From NCBI RefSeq assembly GCF_003432385.1, contig NZ_CP031841.1, positions 4,965,621-5,029,620 on the forward strand: a stretch of DNA of 64,000 bases, in the 5' to 3' direction. The position numbers and the translations under genes were made by a program. Shown one piece after another: positions 25,552 through 35,124 of this stretch. The notes beneath the pieces are model-generated. The model ran no database searches and was not told the origin of the DNA. It saw only the letters and a program-made list of their open reading frames with translations. Each line of letters opens with the position of its first letter. Positions within the stretch are counted from its first letter, which is position 1. Source of the DNA: Breoghania sp. L-A4 (GTDB taxonomy: Bacteria; Pseudomonadota; Alphaproteobacteria; Rhizobiales; Stappiaceae).

Positions 25552-27491
25552 TCACGCCACGGCCGTCTCCGGAAGCTTCGCGCCGGCGGGCAGCATGAAG
25601 CCGTCGAAGAAGCGCGCGAGCACATCAAAGGCGTCGATCGGCAGCACGTGGGCGACATACTGGTCCGGCCGGACGATCAGCAGGCAGCCTTCCGCGCGGT
25701 CGATGCCGCGCAACTCGAAAATGTCGCGGTCGTTTTTCAAATCCGGGCAGAGCATCTTTTCATAGTCGATGAGTCCCAGCCGTCCCTTGCGCGGCAGCAG
25801 GAAGGCCGGCATGGCCTCGAGCGCCAGCGCGTGCCGGTCCTGCTGGAAGACCGCGCGCACGTCGATGACACTGTCGATATCCGCGTCTTTCGCGGTGTAC
25901 CGGCGCACGGGCGAGTCCGGCGCCTCATCGAGAAAGCGGCACAGCGCGCGGATCGCCGAGTTTTCGGCCGCCGGGTCCTCGTCGGGGCTGAAGGCATAGA
26001 GATGCCAGCGCGTGTCGGCGCTCACCGTGTGGCCCAGCTCGATGGTCTTGGCGTCGGCCAGCCGGACGACGGGCGCGGAATGAAACCGCGTGCCGATCTC
26101 AAATCCTTGCGCCAGCGCTTGCCAGCGCGCCTCGCCGGTCAGCACGGAAGGGCGGTAGGTCACCGACACGCCGGCGGTCGAGCGGCCGTGCTCGATGAAA
26201 TAGCGCTGGAATTTCGGCGCCGCGCCGTCCGCGCCGTCGCCGGCTTCCGGCGGCTCGCTCATGATCCGCGACCACTCCCGGTCGAAATCGATCAGATCGC
26301 TCGCCACCGCCTGGCGCTCGGCGGAATAGCTGTGCAGGATTTCTGGCGGGCAGCGCCCCTGCAGCACGGAGACCAGCTTCCAGCCCAGATTGAAGGCGTC
26401 GCCCATCGACACGTTCATCCCTGCCCGGCCTTCGGGCTGTGGGTATGGCAGGCGTCGCCGGCGATGAACACATGCGGCAGGCGGGCATCGATATCGTCCT
26501 GCGGCACGTCGTCGAACTTGTCGGTCAGGCGCTGGCCGATCTCGTAGACCGACCACCACACCACCTCCTGCACCGACAGCGCATAGGGGCGAAAAATCCG
26601 CTGGGCGGCGGCGATCAGCCGGTCGATGGTGATGTTGCGGCTCGCCACCCGTTCGTCCGCGCCGAGCTTGTCGAGCTCGATGTAGAGGCGCGTGAGATAG
26701 CCGCCCTCGCGCGGGATGATGATGATGTTGCCCTCGCCGGCCGACTGGATCAGCGTCTTGCAGCGGATGTCGGGAAAATCCGTGGTCGCCAGCACGTCCA
26801 TGACGCCCCAGGCCTGATTGGCCGAATCGCCCACAAGCTCGCGGCCGATGGCCGTGCGCACGGCGCTGCGCGCACCGTCGCAGCCGACCACATAGCGCGC
26901 ACGCACGGTGAGCCGCTCGCCCGCGCGGCCCGGATCCACCCGCTCGAGCGTCGCGGTCACCGGATGCGCGCCGCCCGCCGGATCCACGCTCAGTTCAACG
27001 AGTTGCAGCGAATAGTCGGGCTCCAGCCGCGTGGGCGAGCGCCGCATGACGTCGAGATACATGTCGTGCACGCGCGCCTGGTTGAGGATCGTGTGTGGCA
27101 TCTCTGACAACCCGTCCTCCACGTCCTGGATGCGACCGTTGCGGATGATATGGTCGGGCTGTTCCGGATCCGGCTTCCAGAAGGTCGTCTCGTTGACCCA
27201 GTAGCCCTGCTTCATCACCGTGTCGGCGAAGCCGAAGGCGTTGAACATTTCCATCGACCGGCAGGAGATTCCGTCGGCCTGGCCCTTTTCCATCGGCCCC
27301 GCGCGGCGCTCGACGATCCGCGTGGTGATGTCGGGGAAGGCGGAAAGCTGGGCTGCCAGCGTCAGTCCCGCGGGGCCCGAGCCGACGATCAGCACATCCA
27401 CCGCATCGGGGAGGTCCGCGCCGTCACGGCCGGGCGCTGCGTCGGAGACTTCCGGATCGCCGGGGCGGAACCCGTTCAGGTGATACTGCAT
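25552..27491 (-). CDS. mobA: 3-hydroxybenzoate 4-monooxygenase (FAD-dependent), one frameshift
   Basis: Hydroxylates 3-hydroxybenzoate to protocatechuate with NADPH and O2. ATG 27491 (MQYHLNGFRPGDPE) follows GGGAGG. The FAD dinucleotide-binding GSGPAGLTLAAQL is near residue 38, the DG motif YVVGCDGARS near 205, and the second FAD motif FIAGDACHTHSPKAGQG near 355. The C-terminal thioredoxin-like phenol-hydroxylase dimerisation domain follows. The N-terminus and many segments match Comamonas MobA as I recall it. The frame breaks at the G3 run (26419-26421); one added base joins AGQG to MNVSMGDAF and gives 646 residues, so error is likely. Divergent from a MarR gene, as mobA is from mobR. Confidence 0.85.
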
Positions 27492-27517
27492 GGTCGACCT
27501 CCCATGGGACAAAATTA

Positions 27518-27573
27518 ATAAGTTGACTTACTTTATGCGGCGTGGCGTCGAGGGCGTCAATAAAAAAGTATGT
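27518..27573 (-). promoter_or_regulatory. Promoter/operator module between mobA and the MarR gene
   Basis: Contains ATAAGTTGACTTA (27518-27530, an inverted AAGT/ACTT half-site pair) and GTCAATAAAAAAGTATGT (27556-27573), 38 bp apart start to start. On the minus strand TTGACG with a CATAAA 17 bases on could be the mobA promoter, overlapped by the operator. The same module recurs before the TRAP operon at 31156-31211. Confidence 0.6.
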
Positions 27574-27644
27574 GTCCTTACTGAATCTGAGTATGTTTGG
27601 GACATCCGCCGGCGAGTTCGGCTTCGGACCAATCACGAGGTTTC

Positions 27645-28079
27645 ATGAGCGCGAGCTCCAGAATGCCGGGACATCTGATCCGGCGATTGCATCAGGTCTC
27701 CACGCATGTGTTCGTGCAGCGGGTGCGCGAGGCCGGGTTCGACCTGACGCCGGTGCAATTCGCCGCGCTGGACGCGCTGCGCCACAGCCCCGGCATCGAC
27801 CAGGCGGGCCTGGCGCAGGCCATCGGCAAGGACCGCGCGACGGTGGGCGCCGTGGCCGACCGGCTGGAGCAGAAGGGGCTTGTGAGCCGCACCGTCAGCC
27901 AACGCGACAAGCGCGCGCGCGAACTGGTCATCACGAACGAAGGCGCGGCGATCGTCGCGACGCTTCTTCCCATTGTGGAAAAGCTTCAAAAGGAGATCCT
28001 GCCCGGCCTCGATGAGGCCGAATACCAGCAGTTCATCGCCCTGGCCGCGAAGGCCGCCAACGTCACAATCGAGGATTGA
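27645..28079 (+). CDS. MarR family transcriptional regulator (MobR-like)
   Basis: A 144-residue winged-helix regulator. The recognition region is LAQAIGKDRATVGAVADRLEQKGLVSR, followed by the wing SQRDKRARELVIT; dimerisation helices lie at both ends. ATG 27645 follows GAGG; the frame opens earlier at 27597 without a ribosome site. It is divergent from mobA and its stop is six bases from the TRAP dctM stop. In Comamonas a MarR-type repressor, MobR, controls mobA and is released by 3-hydroxybenzoate, so the same role is inferred here, including control of the TRAP operon through a shared operator module. Confidence 0.88.
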   Translation: MSASSRMPGHLIRRLHQVSTHVFVQRVREAGFDLTPVQFAALDALRHSPGIDQAGLAQAIGKDRATVGAVADRLEQKGLVSRTVSQRDKRARELVITNEGAAIVATLLPIVEKLQKEILPGLDEAEYQQFIALAAKAANVTIED

Positions 28080-28085
28080 GCACGC

Positions 28086-29390
28086 CTAGCGGAACATCGC
28101 CTGCGGGATCACCAGCGCAATCTGCGGAAACAGCACGATCAGCAGCAGGCATACCGCCATCGCGCACCAGAACGGCAGCACGCCGCGAAAGATCGTCGCC
28201 ATGGGCACATCCCGGGCGACGCTCTTGACCACGAAGACGTTCAGCCCCACCGGCGGCGTGATCATACCCATCTCGATCACAATCACCGCGATCACGCCGA
28301 ACCAGATCGGATCGAATCCGACCGCAATGATAATCGGAAAGAAGATCGGGATCGTCACGACCAGCATTGCCAGCCCGTCCATGAACATCCCCAGCACCAG
28401 ATAGGCGAGCACGACCAGCAGCAGCACACCGTAGGGCCCGAGCCCGGCGGACATCATTGCCTCGCCGAGGGTTGCCGGCAGTTGGGTCAGCGCGAGGAAG
28501 GGATTGAGTACGCTGGCGCCGATGATGATGAGATAGAGCATCGCGGTCGTGCGCACGGTGTCGGCGACGGCCTTGCCGGCGAGCGCCCGGTCGAGCTTTC
28601 CCGCCGCCACCGCCATGATGATCACCAGCCCCGCGCCCACGCCCGCGGCCTCCACCGGCGTGAACACGCCGAGATAGATGCCGCCGATCGAGACGATGAT
28701 CACGGTGATCAGCGGCAGAGCGCGCGCGAGCGCCAGAAAGCGCTCAGGCAGCGGCACGCCGGGTCCACGCGGTCCGGCGGCGGGGTCGACGAGGGTCACG
28801 AGCGTGATGGCGGCCATGAAGCACGCGGTCAGCAAAAGCCCCGGCAGAATGCCCGCCATGAACAGTTGGCCGATGCTTTCCTCCGTCAGGATCGCGTAGA
28901 TCACGAAGCCGGTCGACGGCGGGATCAGAAAGCCCAGGGTGCCACCCGCCGCGACCGCGCCGGTGGCCAGGGCGTCCGAATAGCCGAACCGCTTCATTTC
29001 CGGCAGCGCCACCCGCCCGATGGTCACCGCGGTGGCGACCGAGGAGCCGCTGACGGCGGCAAACGCCGCGCAGCCGACGATCGACGCCGAGGCGAGGCCG
29101 CCGCGCAGCCATCCGACCCAGGCAAAGGCGGCCTCGTAGAGGCGACGGCTGAAGCCCGCGGCCGAGGCGATGTTGCCCATCAGGATGAACAGCGGGACCA
29201 CGGTCAGCGAGTAATTCGCGGTCGCGGAAAACGTCTCGGTGACCAGCAGCGCGTTGGCGGAGCGACTGCCGTTCAGAATCAGAGTGCCGAAGTAGCCGGC
29301 CGCCAGCATGGCCATGCCCACCGGCATGCGCAGGATCATCAGGACGAACATCGCCCCCAGACCGCCGAGCCCGATCGCGAAATCACTCAT
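28086..29390 (-). CDS. dctM: TRAP transporter large permease subunit
   Basis: The 12-helix large permease (DctM type, 434 residues) of a tripartite ATP-independent periplasmic transporter, which imports organic acids by an ion gradient. Motifs include PVGMAMLAAGYFGT at the start, GSSVATAVTIGRVALPEM and GMITPPVGLNVFVVKSVA typical of DctM. It overlaps dctQ by eight bases in the dctP-dctQ-dctM operon. Confidence 0.94.
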   Translation of the reverse strand: MSDFAIGLGGLGAMFVLMILRMPVGMAMLAAGYFGTLILNGSRSANALLVTETFSATANYSLTVVPLFILMGNIASAAGFSRRLYEAAFAWVGWLRGGLASASIVGCAAFAAVSGSSVATAVTIGRVALPEMKRFGYSDALATGAVAAGGTLGFLIPPSTGFVIYAILTEESIGQLFMAGILPGLLLTACFMAAITLVTLVDPAAGPRGPGVPLPERFLALARALPLITVIIVSIGGIYLGVFTPVEAAGVGAGLVIIMAVAAGKLDRALAGKAVADTVRTTAMLYLIIIGASVLNPFLALTQLPATLGEAMMSAGLGPYGVLLLVVLAYLVLGMFMDGLAMLVVTIPIFFPIIIAVGFDPIWFGVIAVIVIEMGMITPPVGLNVFVVKSVARDVPMATIFRGVLPFWCAMAVCLLLIVLFPQIALVIPQAMFR

Positions 29391-29907
29391 TCCGGCTCAC
29401 TCCGGCACGTAGGACATCGGCGAGCTGCAGCGCGAGGACAAGCGCGTAAAGCGCCGCGCCGAGCGCCAGAAGCCCGTAGAACGGCCACAGCGGAATGGCG
29501 AGCATATTTGTGGCGTCGCCGAATTCGGCGGCGTCGCGCAGCTTGGCCCAGGTGCGCCAGGCAAGCAGCGACAGCAGGTAGATCGAGATCCCGCGCGCCA
29601 GGATGTCGCCCAGGAATCGTCCGGTCGCGCCGATGGCGTTGTCGAACACATCGACGCGCACATGGTCTTCGCGCTGCGCCGCCGACGGCATCGCCAGCAT
29701 CACAAGCGCGACGGAAACCAGTTCGATGATCTCGTTGCCACCGAGAATGGGGGCGGAAAAGACATAGCGCATGATGACCCCGGCGAAGGTCGCGATCAGC
29801 AGGATCGCCAGCGCGATCGAGGAAAGCAGGGTCAGGGCGCGCACGGCCCATTCGACGGGTGTCGAATGGGCCAGACCGCGCGAGGGTCGCGCGGTCTCGT
29901 CAGTCAT
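29383..29907 (-). CDS. dctQ: TRAP transporter small permease subunit
   Basis: A 174-residue DctQ-type protein with four membrane helices; it couples the large permease to the binding protein. The middle has the family's conserved pattern ...AQREDHVRVDVFDNAI. Eight-base overlaps with both dctP (upstream) and dctM (downstream) show tight translational coupling. Confidence 0.92.
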   Translation of the reverse strand: MTDETARPSRGLAHSTPVEWAVRALTLLSSIALAILLIATFAGVIMRYVFSAPILGGNEIIELVSVALVMLAMPSAAQREDHVRVDVFDNAIGATGRFLGDILARGISIYLLSLLAWRTWAKLRDAAEFGDATNMLAIPLWPFYGLLALGAALYALVLALQLADVLRAGVSRNE

Positions 29908-30889
29908 CTTTCAGAGCGCTGACGTAGGCCGAGGCCTCGAGCCCGTTCGCATCGGCCTCGGCGATCACGGTTTCCACCACCGAAGCGGAGGCCGCGTTGA
30001 ATTTCTCGGCTTCCTCAGGCGCCAGCGTGATCAGCTCCTTGCCGTCGGTTGCCACGAAATCGGCGATCGCCTTATCAGCGATGCGCAACCACGCCGCGTT
30101 GCCGTCGAGCGCCGCCTGGCGGCCCGCATCGAGAACGACCTTCTGCTGCGCCTCGATCAGGTCCTTGAAACCGTCGCGATTCATGATCAGGAAGAAGCTG
30201 GAGATCGTGGTGTCCATGCCCTGGGTGATGTATTTCGTGACTTCCTTCAGCCGGAACGCGCCAAGGGTGGTGGCGTCGATCATGGCGCCGTCGATCACCC
30301 CGGTCTGCATGGCGTTGTAGATCGCCGGGGCGGGCATCGACACGGGCGCGGCACCCCAGGCTTCGATTACCAGCCCTGCGTTGCGCGAGGGAACCCGGAT
30401 CTTGAGCCCCTTGAGATCGTCGAGGCTGCGCACCGGCTTGTCCGCCATGAACAGCAGATTGGGGGCGTTGTTCCAAAGTCCCAACAGCACCACGCGGCGG
30501 TATTCGCCCGAGAGCTTGTCGAGATTGGCCAGCACCCTGGCGGTGCCGGTCTCGGCATCGATGACGCCGGGAAGTTCGCTCAGAAGAGTTTTCGGGAAGG
30601 TTGACGCCGTGTAGCCGGGCAGGCTGAAGACGATGTCGGCGACGCCGTCGACCGCGCGGTTGTATTGCTCCGCCGGTCCAGGACCGAGCTCGCCGCCCAT
30701 GAAGAGGCTTACGGTGACCGCGCCGTTGGTCGCCTCGGAAATGGTCTTGGCGAAGGGCTTGTACGTCGTATCGACAACGAAATGGGTGGGCGGCTGGAAA
30801 TCGGCCAGCTTCAACTCGGTCGCCTGCGCCATCGGCGCGACCAGCATCAGTGTGGCGGTCAGCCCGCCAGTCAGAGTCTTCACAATCAT
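29900..30889 (-). CDS. dctP: TRAP transporter substrate-binding protein
   Basis: A roughly 329-residue periplasmic solute-binding protein of the DctP/TAXI-like TRAP group. A signal peptide ends at MAQATELKLAD (about residue 25). The mature protein carries DLKGLKIRVPSRNAGLVIEAWGA, the region with the conserved Arg that grips the substrate carboxylate. ATG 30889 has GGAGG at eight bases; ATG 30895 is possible but too close to it. The nearby mobA suggests an aromatic acid such as 3-hydroxybenzoate as substrate; this is inference from the shared promoter module. Confidence 0.92.
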   Translation of the reverse strand: MIVKTLTGGLTATLMLVAPMAQATELKLADFQPPTHFVVDTTYKPFAKTISEATNGAVTVSLFMGGELGPGPAEQYNRAVDGVADIVFSLPGYTASTFPKTLLSELPGVIDAETGTARVLANLDKLSGEYRRVVLLGLWNNAPNLLFMADKPVRSLDDLKGLKIRVPSRNAGLVIEAWGAAPVSMPAPAIYNAMQTGVIDGAMIDATTLGAFRLKEVTKYITQGMDTTISSFFLIMNRDGFKDLIEAQQKVVLDAGRQAALDGNAAWLRIADKAIADFVATDGKELITLAPEEAEKFNAASASVVETVIAEADANGLEASAYVSALKDD

Positions 30890-31155
30890 CCTCATCTCCT
30901 CCCGTATCCTTTGTTCACCGGGTCCCGCGCGAGGGCCCCGCTCCTTCGTGCGCGCTCCACAATGTGCAATGGACGCAGCCTTCCGATCGGCGGTCTGTGA
31001 AAAAGGCCGCTAACCGGTGCGCCGCCTCCAGCCCTGCGAAAAGGGATCCCGCGACAGCGGCCGTCCGACGCACATCGCATCTCGATCGTCTCGCATCCGC
31101 CCGTTTCCCCGGAGGCCATGTCGGGAACGCGCTGCCCGCTCATGCGACAAATTTG

Positions 31156-31211
31156 ATAAGTTGACATATCATAAGCATGGAATTCGGCCGGCGGTCAATT
31201 CAAAAGTATGT
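31156..31211 (-). promoter_or_regulatory. Promoter/operator module upstream of the TRAP operon
   Basis: ATAAGTTGACATA (31156-31168) and GTCAATTCAAAAGTATGT (31194-31211) repeat the module at 27518-27573 with identical 38-bp spacing and total length 56 bp. It lies about 270 bases before dctP in a 468-base gap (30890-31357) that holds no convincing gene, so the transcript would have a long leader. A minus-strand TTGACC within it could be the -35. Confidence 0.6.
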
Positions 31212-31357
31212 ACAGATATCAATTTGCGTGACGCGGCACAGGCCCGGCGTCACGGGCGTATCCGGCCACACGGAGACTGTCGACGCGGCGGATTGCCGGC
31301 GGTCGTGCCCTGCCCTTCGGGCGGGATGGGTTTCCCGATTGCCGTTAAGGAGGTCTT

Positions 31358-31924
31358 CTAAGGCTTCACCGCCGGAACCGGCTCAGCTGCTGTCTGCTCG
31401 CCCTCCGTCGCCGGGCCGGCGAGCACCAGCGACCAGAAGACCTTATATTTGTTGCCCGGCGCGTAAGCCGTCGCGATGCCCATGCGGGTGACGTCGGCAT
31501 GGCGCATGTTGGCATCGTGGCGCGGAGATCCACGCCAGCCGGAAAAGGCGTCGGCCAGCGTGTGATAGCCGGCCGAGACATTCTCGACAGCGGGACCGGC
31601 GGGATATCCGGCGCGGTCGAGCCGCGCGCGCACCAGGTTTCCACGCTCCAGCGACACATCTACCTGGCCCTTTTCCGCCATGGCGCGGGCCTGGCTGTGC
31701 GCGACCCGCTGCAAGGCCGCGTCGGCCTGCAGCAGCGGCAACCCCTTGTTGCGGCGGTACCCGTTGATCATGGCGACGGCCGCCTCCGTGTCGATTTCCG
31801 CATCGCGCTCGGCGAGATCGACATAGAACGACGGACCTCCCGCATCGCGCGGGCCGCAGGCGGCCAGGGCAAGAGGCAGGCCGAGAAACAGCGCGGTTGC
31901 GGCGCGGCGAGCGATGATTGTCAT
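31358..31924 (-). CDS. CAP domain-containing lipoprotein
   Basis: A 188-residue exported protein with a CAP/SCP (cysteine-rich secretory, PR-1-like) domain. The N-terminus TIIARRAATALFLGLPLALAACG is a signal peptide with a lipobox (LAAC), so the Cys near residue 23 should be lipidated. The CAP domain carries AHSQARAMA, the GENVS-like AVENVSAGY and SPRHDANMRHADVTRMGIA, including the conserved His/Glu positions. Start ATG 31924 follows GAGGA. It is 11 bases after the mechanosensitive channel gene and probably co-transcribed. Role unknown; some bacterial CAP proteins bind the cell wall or calcium. Confidence 0.88.
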   Translation of the reverse strand: MTIIARRAATALFLGLPLALAACGPRDAGGPSFYVDLAERDAEIDTEAAVAMINGYRRNKGLPLLQADAALQRVAHSQARAMAEKGQVDVSLERGNLVRARLDRAGYPAGPAVENVSAGYHTLADAFSGWRGSPRHDANMRHADVTRMGIATAYAPGNKYKVFWSLVLAGPATEGEQTAAEPVPAVKP

Positions 31925-31935
31925 GGGATTGTTCC

Positions 31936-34791
31936 TCACCGGCCGTCTCCGTCGCCCGCGTCCTGCGAACCTTCATCACCGGAAACGTCGTCCTTCGTCG
32001 CCGCACCGGGCGGCGTCGCCGCGACTGGCTTGCGGGCGGCCGCAGTCTCCGCAGGCGCCGGTCGCGCGGCCCGTCCGCCGCGGCCCATCACGGCCTCCAG
32101 CCGATCCATGTCGCGCAAATGAATATCCTGCTGCGGGAAGGGAATCTCGATGCCCGCCTCGCGGAAACGTCGGATGATGTCGAACCGTATCTCGGACTTG
32201 ACGATCAGCGACTGGTCGATATTGGCGAGATAGGCGCGCAGTTCGAAATCCAGCGAGCTCGCGCCGAACTCCATGAAGAACACCTGCGGCGCCGGATAGG
32301 CGAGCAGCTGTTTGGTGTCGCTGGCGACCTCCATGAGAATGTCGCGCACCTGTTCAGGATCCGAGGCGTAGCTCACGCCGATGGGAATGATGATGCGGCC
32401 GGTCGTGTCGTGGTGCATCCAGTTCTTGACCACACCGGATATCAGGTCGGAGTTCGGCACGATCACGGTCTGGCGGTCGAAGGTCTCGATTTCCGTCGCC
32501 CGCACGTTGATGCGCCGGACGAACCCTTGTTCGGCGCCCACCACGATCCAGTCGCCCACCTTGATCGGACGCTCGGCGAGCAGGATCAGGCCGGAGACGA
32601 AGTTGTTGACGATCGACTGCAGGCCGAAGCCGATACCGACGGAAAGCGCGCCCGCGACGATGGCGACATTCTGCAGGTCCAGGCCCATGAAGGTGAAGGC
32701 CGCCATGGCGGCGATGATCACGCCGATGTAGCCGAAGGTGGTGCGGATGGAGGTTTTCAGACCCACGTCCAGCCGCGTGTGCGGCAGATAGCGGTTTTCC
32801 AGCCAGCGCTGCATAGCGCGCGTCGCGGTCAGCCCGACCACGAAGATCGCCAGCCCGATGACGATGTCCGACAGCGCGAAGGTGAAGGAGCCGACCTGGA
32901 AGCCGAACATCGCCTGGCGCAACAGGCTGGTGATATCGGTCGTGTTCACGCCCCAGGGCGCCAGCACGGAAACCACGGCGCCGACGATCAGCAGGATGCG
33001 CACGACGCCCGACAGCAGCACGCCGATCTGTTCGACCGCGTTGCCGCTAATCGCAAGACTCTCGGTCAGTCCGCGACCCACCGGCGCGTCGGCACGGAAG
33101 GCCGCCGCCGCCACGTCGTCGGTGAAGATCAGCAGCAGATGCAAAAGCCCCAGCACCGAGGCGCTCCAAACGATCTGCTCGGTGATGAACCAGGAGAACT
33201 GGATGTAGCCGAACACGGGCGCGGCCAGAGACACAAGGGCGGCGAGCCAGTACACCGGCATCAGCCAGCGCCACAGGAAATTCAGCCCCGATGCGCCCGC
33301 GGCATCCTCCTCCTCGCGCGCCGGTTCCGCCGCGACGATCCTGAGCGCCGCCATGCTCAGCAGCGCCACGGCGATGGAGATGACGGCCGCGATGGCATCC
33401 GAGGATTCAACCGGGACGCGCAGCACCTCGTCGATGCCGTCGGCAAAAAGTCCCAGGCCAAAGACCACGCCGCCAAGAAACACCAGTTTCATCAGCCCGT
33501 CGGCGCGCGCATCCGAAAGCGGAATCAGCCGCCAGCCCGGCTTCTTGGGCGCGATCACCGCCCAGCCCAGCCCCTGGGCGAAGGCGAACATCAATAGCCC
33601 GCGGAAAATCGCCCGCAACGCCATGCCGATGCGCTCGGGCATCAGCTCGAAAACATCGAGCCCGCGGTAGAGCACGACCATGGTGATAACGGGTACGACA
33701 ACGGCGAGAAAGGTGATGGCGACCGCGGCGCCCGAGCGCGCAACGGGCGTCGGGTCGGCGACGTCTCCATCGCGCGCCGCGCGTTCCAGCAGCACATGGC
33801 GAACCGGCCACACCAGAATCACGGAGGCGATCAGCGCGCCGAAGACGAAGAGCACAGCCCAGCCGCCGGCCCTGGAATAGATCAGGCTGAACCAGTCCTG
33901 CACCAGCAGCCGCAGGGCTGTCACTGTGGCCGGCGTGTCGGTGGCCACCCGCAGCCACAGGCCGGGATCGAGAATGCTCGAGGACGGCGTCAGCAGCCGG
34001 CGCGTGAGCTGACCACGTCGCACATCGGAGATCCGCGTGATCATCTCTTCCGCGCGCAGTTGCACCACCTGCACCTGCTTCAGCGCTCCAGTGAGCGTGG
34101 CCAGCAGCGCGCGCTGCTCGGCGAGTTGCGCGCGCACCTCCTCGGTTTCGGCTTCCGCGCCGGCTTCCGCCGGCGCCAGTTCGGCAACCTTGCGCTCCAC
34201 CGCCTTGACCCGCGGCTGCAGGCTGCGAGCCGTGTCCTCGGCGGCGGCTTTCACCGCTTCGGCGCGACTGCGCAGGTCGTCGAGGATCGGACGGCCGATG
34301 CCGGGCCGTTTCAGCGCCGCGTCGATCTGCTCAAAGGTGACCGTCCAGGCGTCCAGCTTCGCGTGAACCTGAGCCGCGCGCTCCTGGTCGCCGAGCGTGT
34401 CGGAGCCGCCGGGCAGGCGCACCGCGTCGCGCAGGGTCGGCAGCGGACCCGCGACCGGCGGCGCATCGGTGGCTGTGACGGGGGATGCTGCGTCGTTCGA
34501 CCCGGTACCCGGCGCCGCATCAGAGGACGCATCCGATGTCGGGCCGGCCGGATTTGCCGCCTTGGGCGCGTCCTGCGGCGGCAGGGCCTGGTTCAGGATG
34601 CGGCCCACCACGCCGGGCACAGGCTGCGTTTCGGTTGCCTGCTCGCTTGCGGGCTGGGCCAGGGCATTCAGAGCGCCCGCCCAGTCGCGGCCGGTCCCCG
34701 CAGTGATTCCGGCCAGCACCGCGATTCCGACCACGGCCGCGGCCAACGGTCCGGTCACGGCGCGGCGAAAATTTCGAATTCGGCGCTTCAC
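31936..34791 (-). CDS. Large mechanosensitive ion channel protein (DUF3772, MscS family)
   Basis: A roughly 951-residue inner-membrane protein. After an N-terminal helix comes a long Ala/Pro/Ser-rich, then coiled-coil, periplasmic region (about 60-330), which contains the DUF3772 domain; then about ten membrane helices and the MscS core near 720-900, with NVAIVAGALSVGIGFGLQSIVNNFVSGLILL as the pore helix and beta-domain FDRQTVIVPNSDLISGVVKNW. The product releases solutes at osmotic downshock. GTG 34791 with GAG upstream is chosen; ATG starts farther up (35049) lie in unlikely sequence. Downstream betaine transporter genes fit an osmotic theme, but are a separate operon. Confidence 0.88.
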   Translation of the reverse strand: MKRRIRNFRRAVTGPLAAAVVGIAVLAGITAGTGRDWAGALNALAQPASEQATETQPVPGVVGRILNQALPPQDAPKAANPAGPTSDASSDAAPGTGSNDAASPVTATDAPPVAGPLPTLRDAVRLPGGSDTLGDQERAAQVHAKLDAWTVTFEQIDAALKRPGIGRPILDDLRSRAEAVKAAAEDTARSLQPRVKAVERKVAELAPAEAGAEAETEEVRAQLAEQRALLATLTGALKQVQVVQLRAEEMITRISDVRRGQLTRRLLTPSSSILDPGLWLRVATDTPATVTALRLLVQDWFSLIYSRAGGWAVLFVFGALIASVILVWPVRHVLLERAARDGDVADPTPVARSGAAVAITFLAVVVPVITMVVLYRGLDVFELMPERIGMALRAIFRGLLMFAFAQGLGWAVIAPKKPGWRLIPLSDARADGLMKLVFLGGVVFGLGLFADGIDEVLRVPVESSDAIAAVISIAVALLSMAALRIVAAEPAREEEDAAGASGLNFLWRWLMPVYWLAALVSLAAPVFGYIQFSWFITEQIVWSASVLGLLHLLLIFTDDVAAAAFRADAPVGRGLTESLAISGNAVEQIGVLLSGVVRILLIVGAVVSVLAPWGVNTTDITSLLRQAMFGFQVGSFTFALSDIVIGLAIFVVGLTATRAMQRWLENRYLPHTRLDVGLKTSIRTTFGYIGVIIAAMAAFTFMGLDLQNVAIVAGALSVGIGFGLQSIVNNFVSGLILLAERPIKVGDWIVVGAEQGFVRRINVRATEIETFDRQTVIVPNSDLISGVVKNWMHHDTTGRIIIPIGVSYASDPEQVRDILMEVASDTKQLLAYPAPQVFFMEFGASSLDFELRAYLANIDQSLIVKSEIRFDIIRRFREAGIEIPFPQQDIHLRDMDRLEAVMGRGGRAARPAPAETAAARKPVAATPPGAATKDDVSGDEGSQDAGDGDGR

Positions 34792-35124
34792 GATCGCAGG
34801 CTCTCTTGAACGGTCCGCACGCGATTGCGTCCGGGGACACGGGATCCGGCGCGCCTCCGGCGGGCAAACGTCCGGGGCGCGTCGGACAAGATCCCGATGG
34901 GCGCGGGCCCTTGCCTGAATAGCGCAGAAACTGACATAGCGTAAACCTGAAGCGTCGGTCGCCCCGCGCGGGGTTGGATCCGGGCGCGAATCCGGCCCCG
35001 ATGTGCCAACACATTGTGGCGCCGACGCGGCGGGCCGGAGCGACACCATCTCGCGCCGTTGCCGGCGCGGGGTGGGCCTACGGTTCGTTCTGGCGGCACG
35101 CTCCGCAAAGGCGCGGCGCCGGCG
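34792..35124. other. Intergenic region between channel gene and choV
   Basis: 333 bases without a supported gene. The channel frame is open through most of it but lacks coding character. It should contain the channel promoter (minus strand) and the choV 3' end; no clear hairpin terminator was found. Confidence 0.4.

Noticed and set aside
30892..31167. 91-residue minus-strand open frame before dctP
   Set aside because: It would start inside the operator module and has no coding character; more likely leader.
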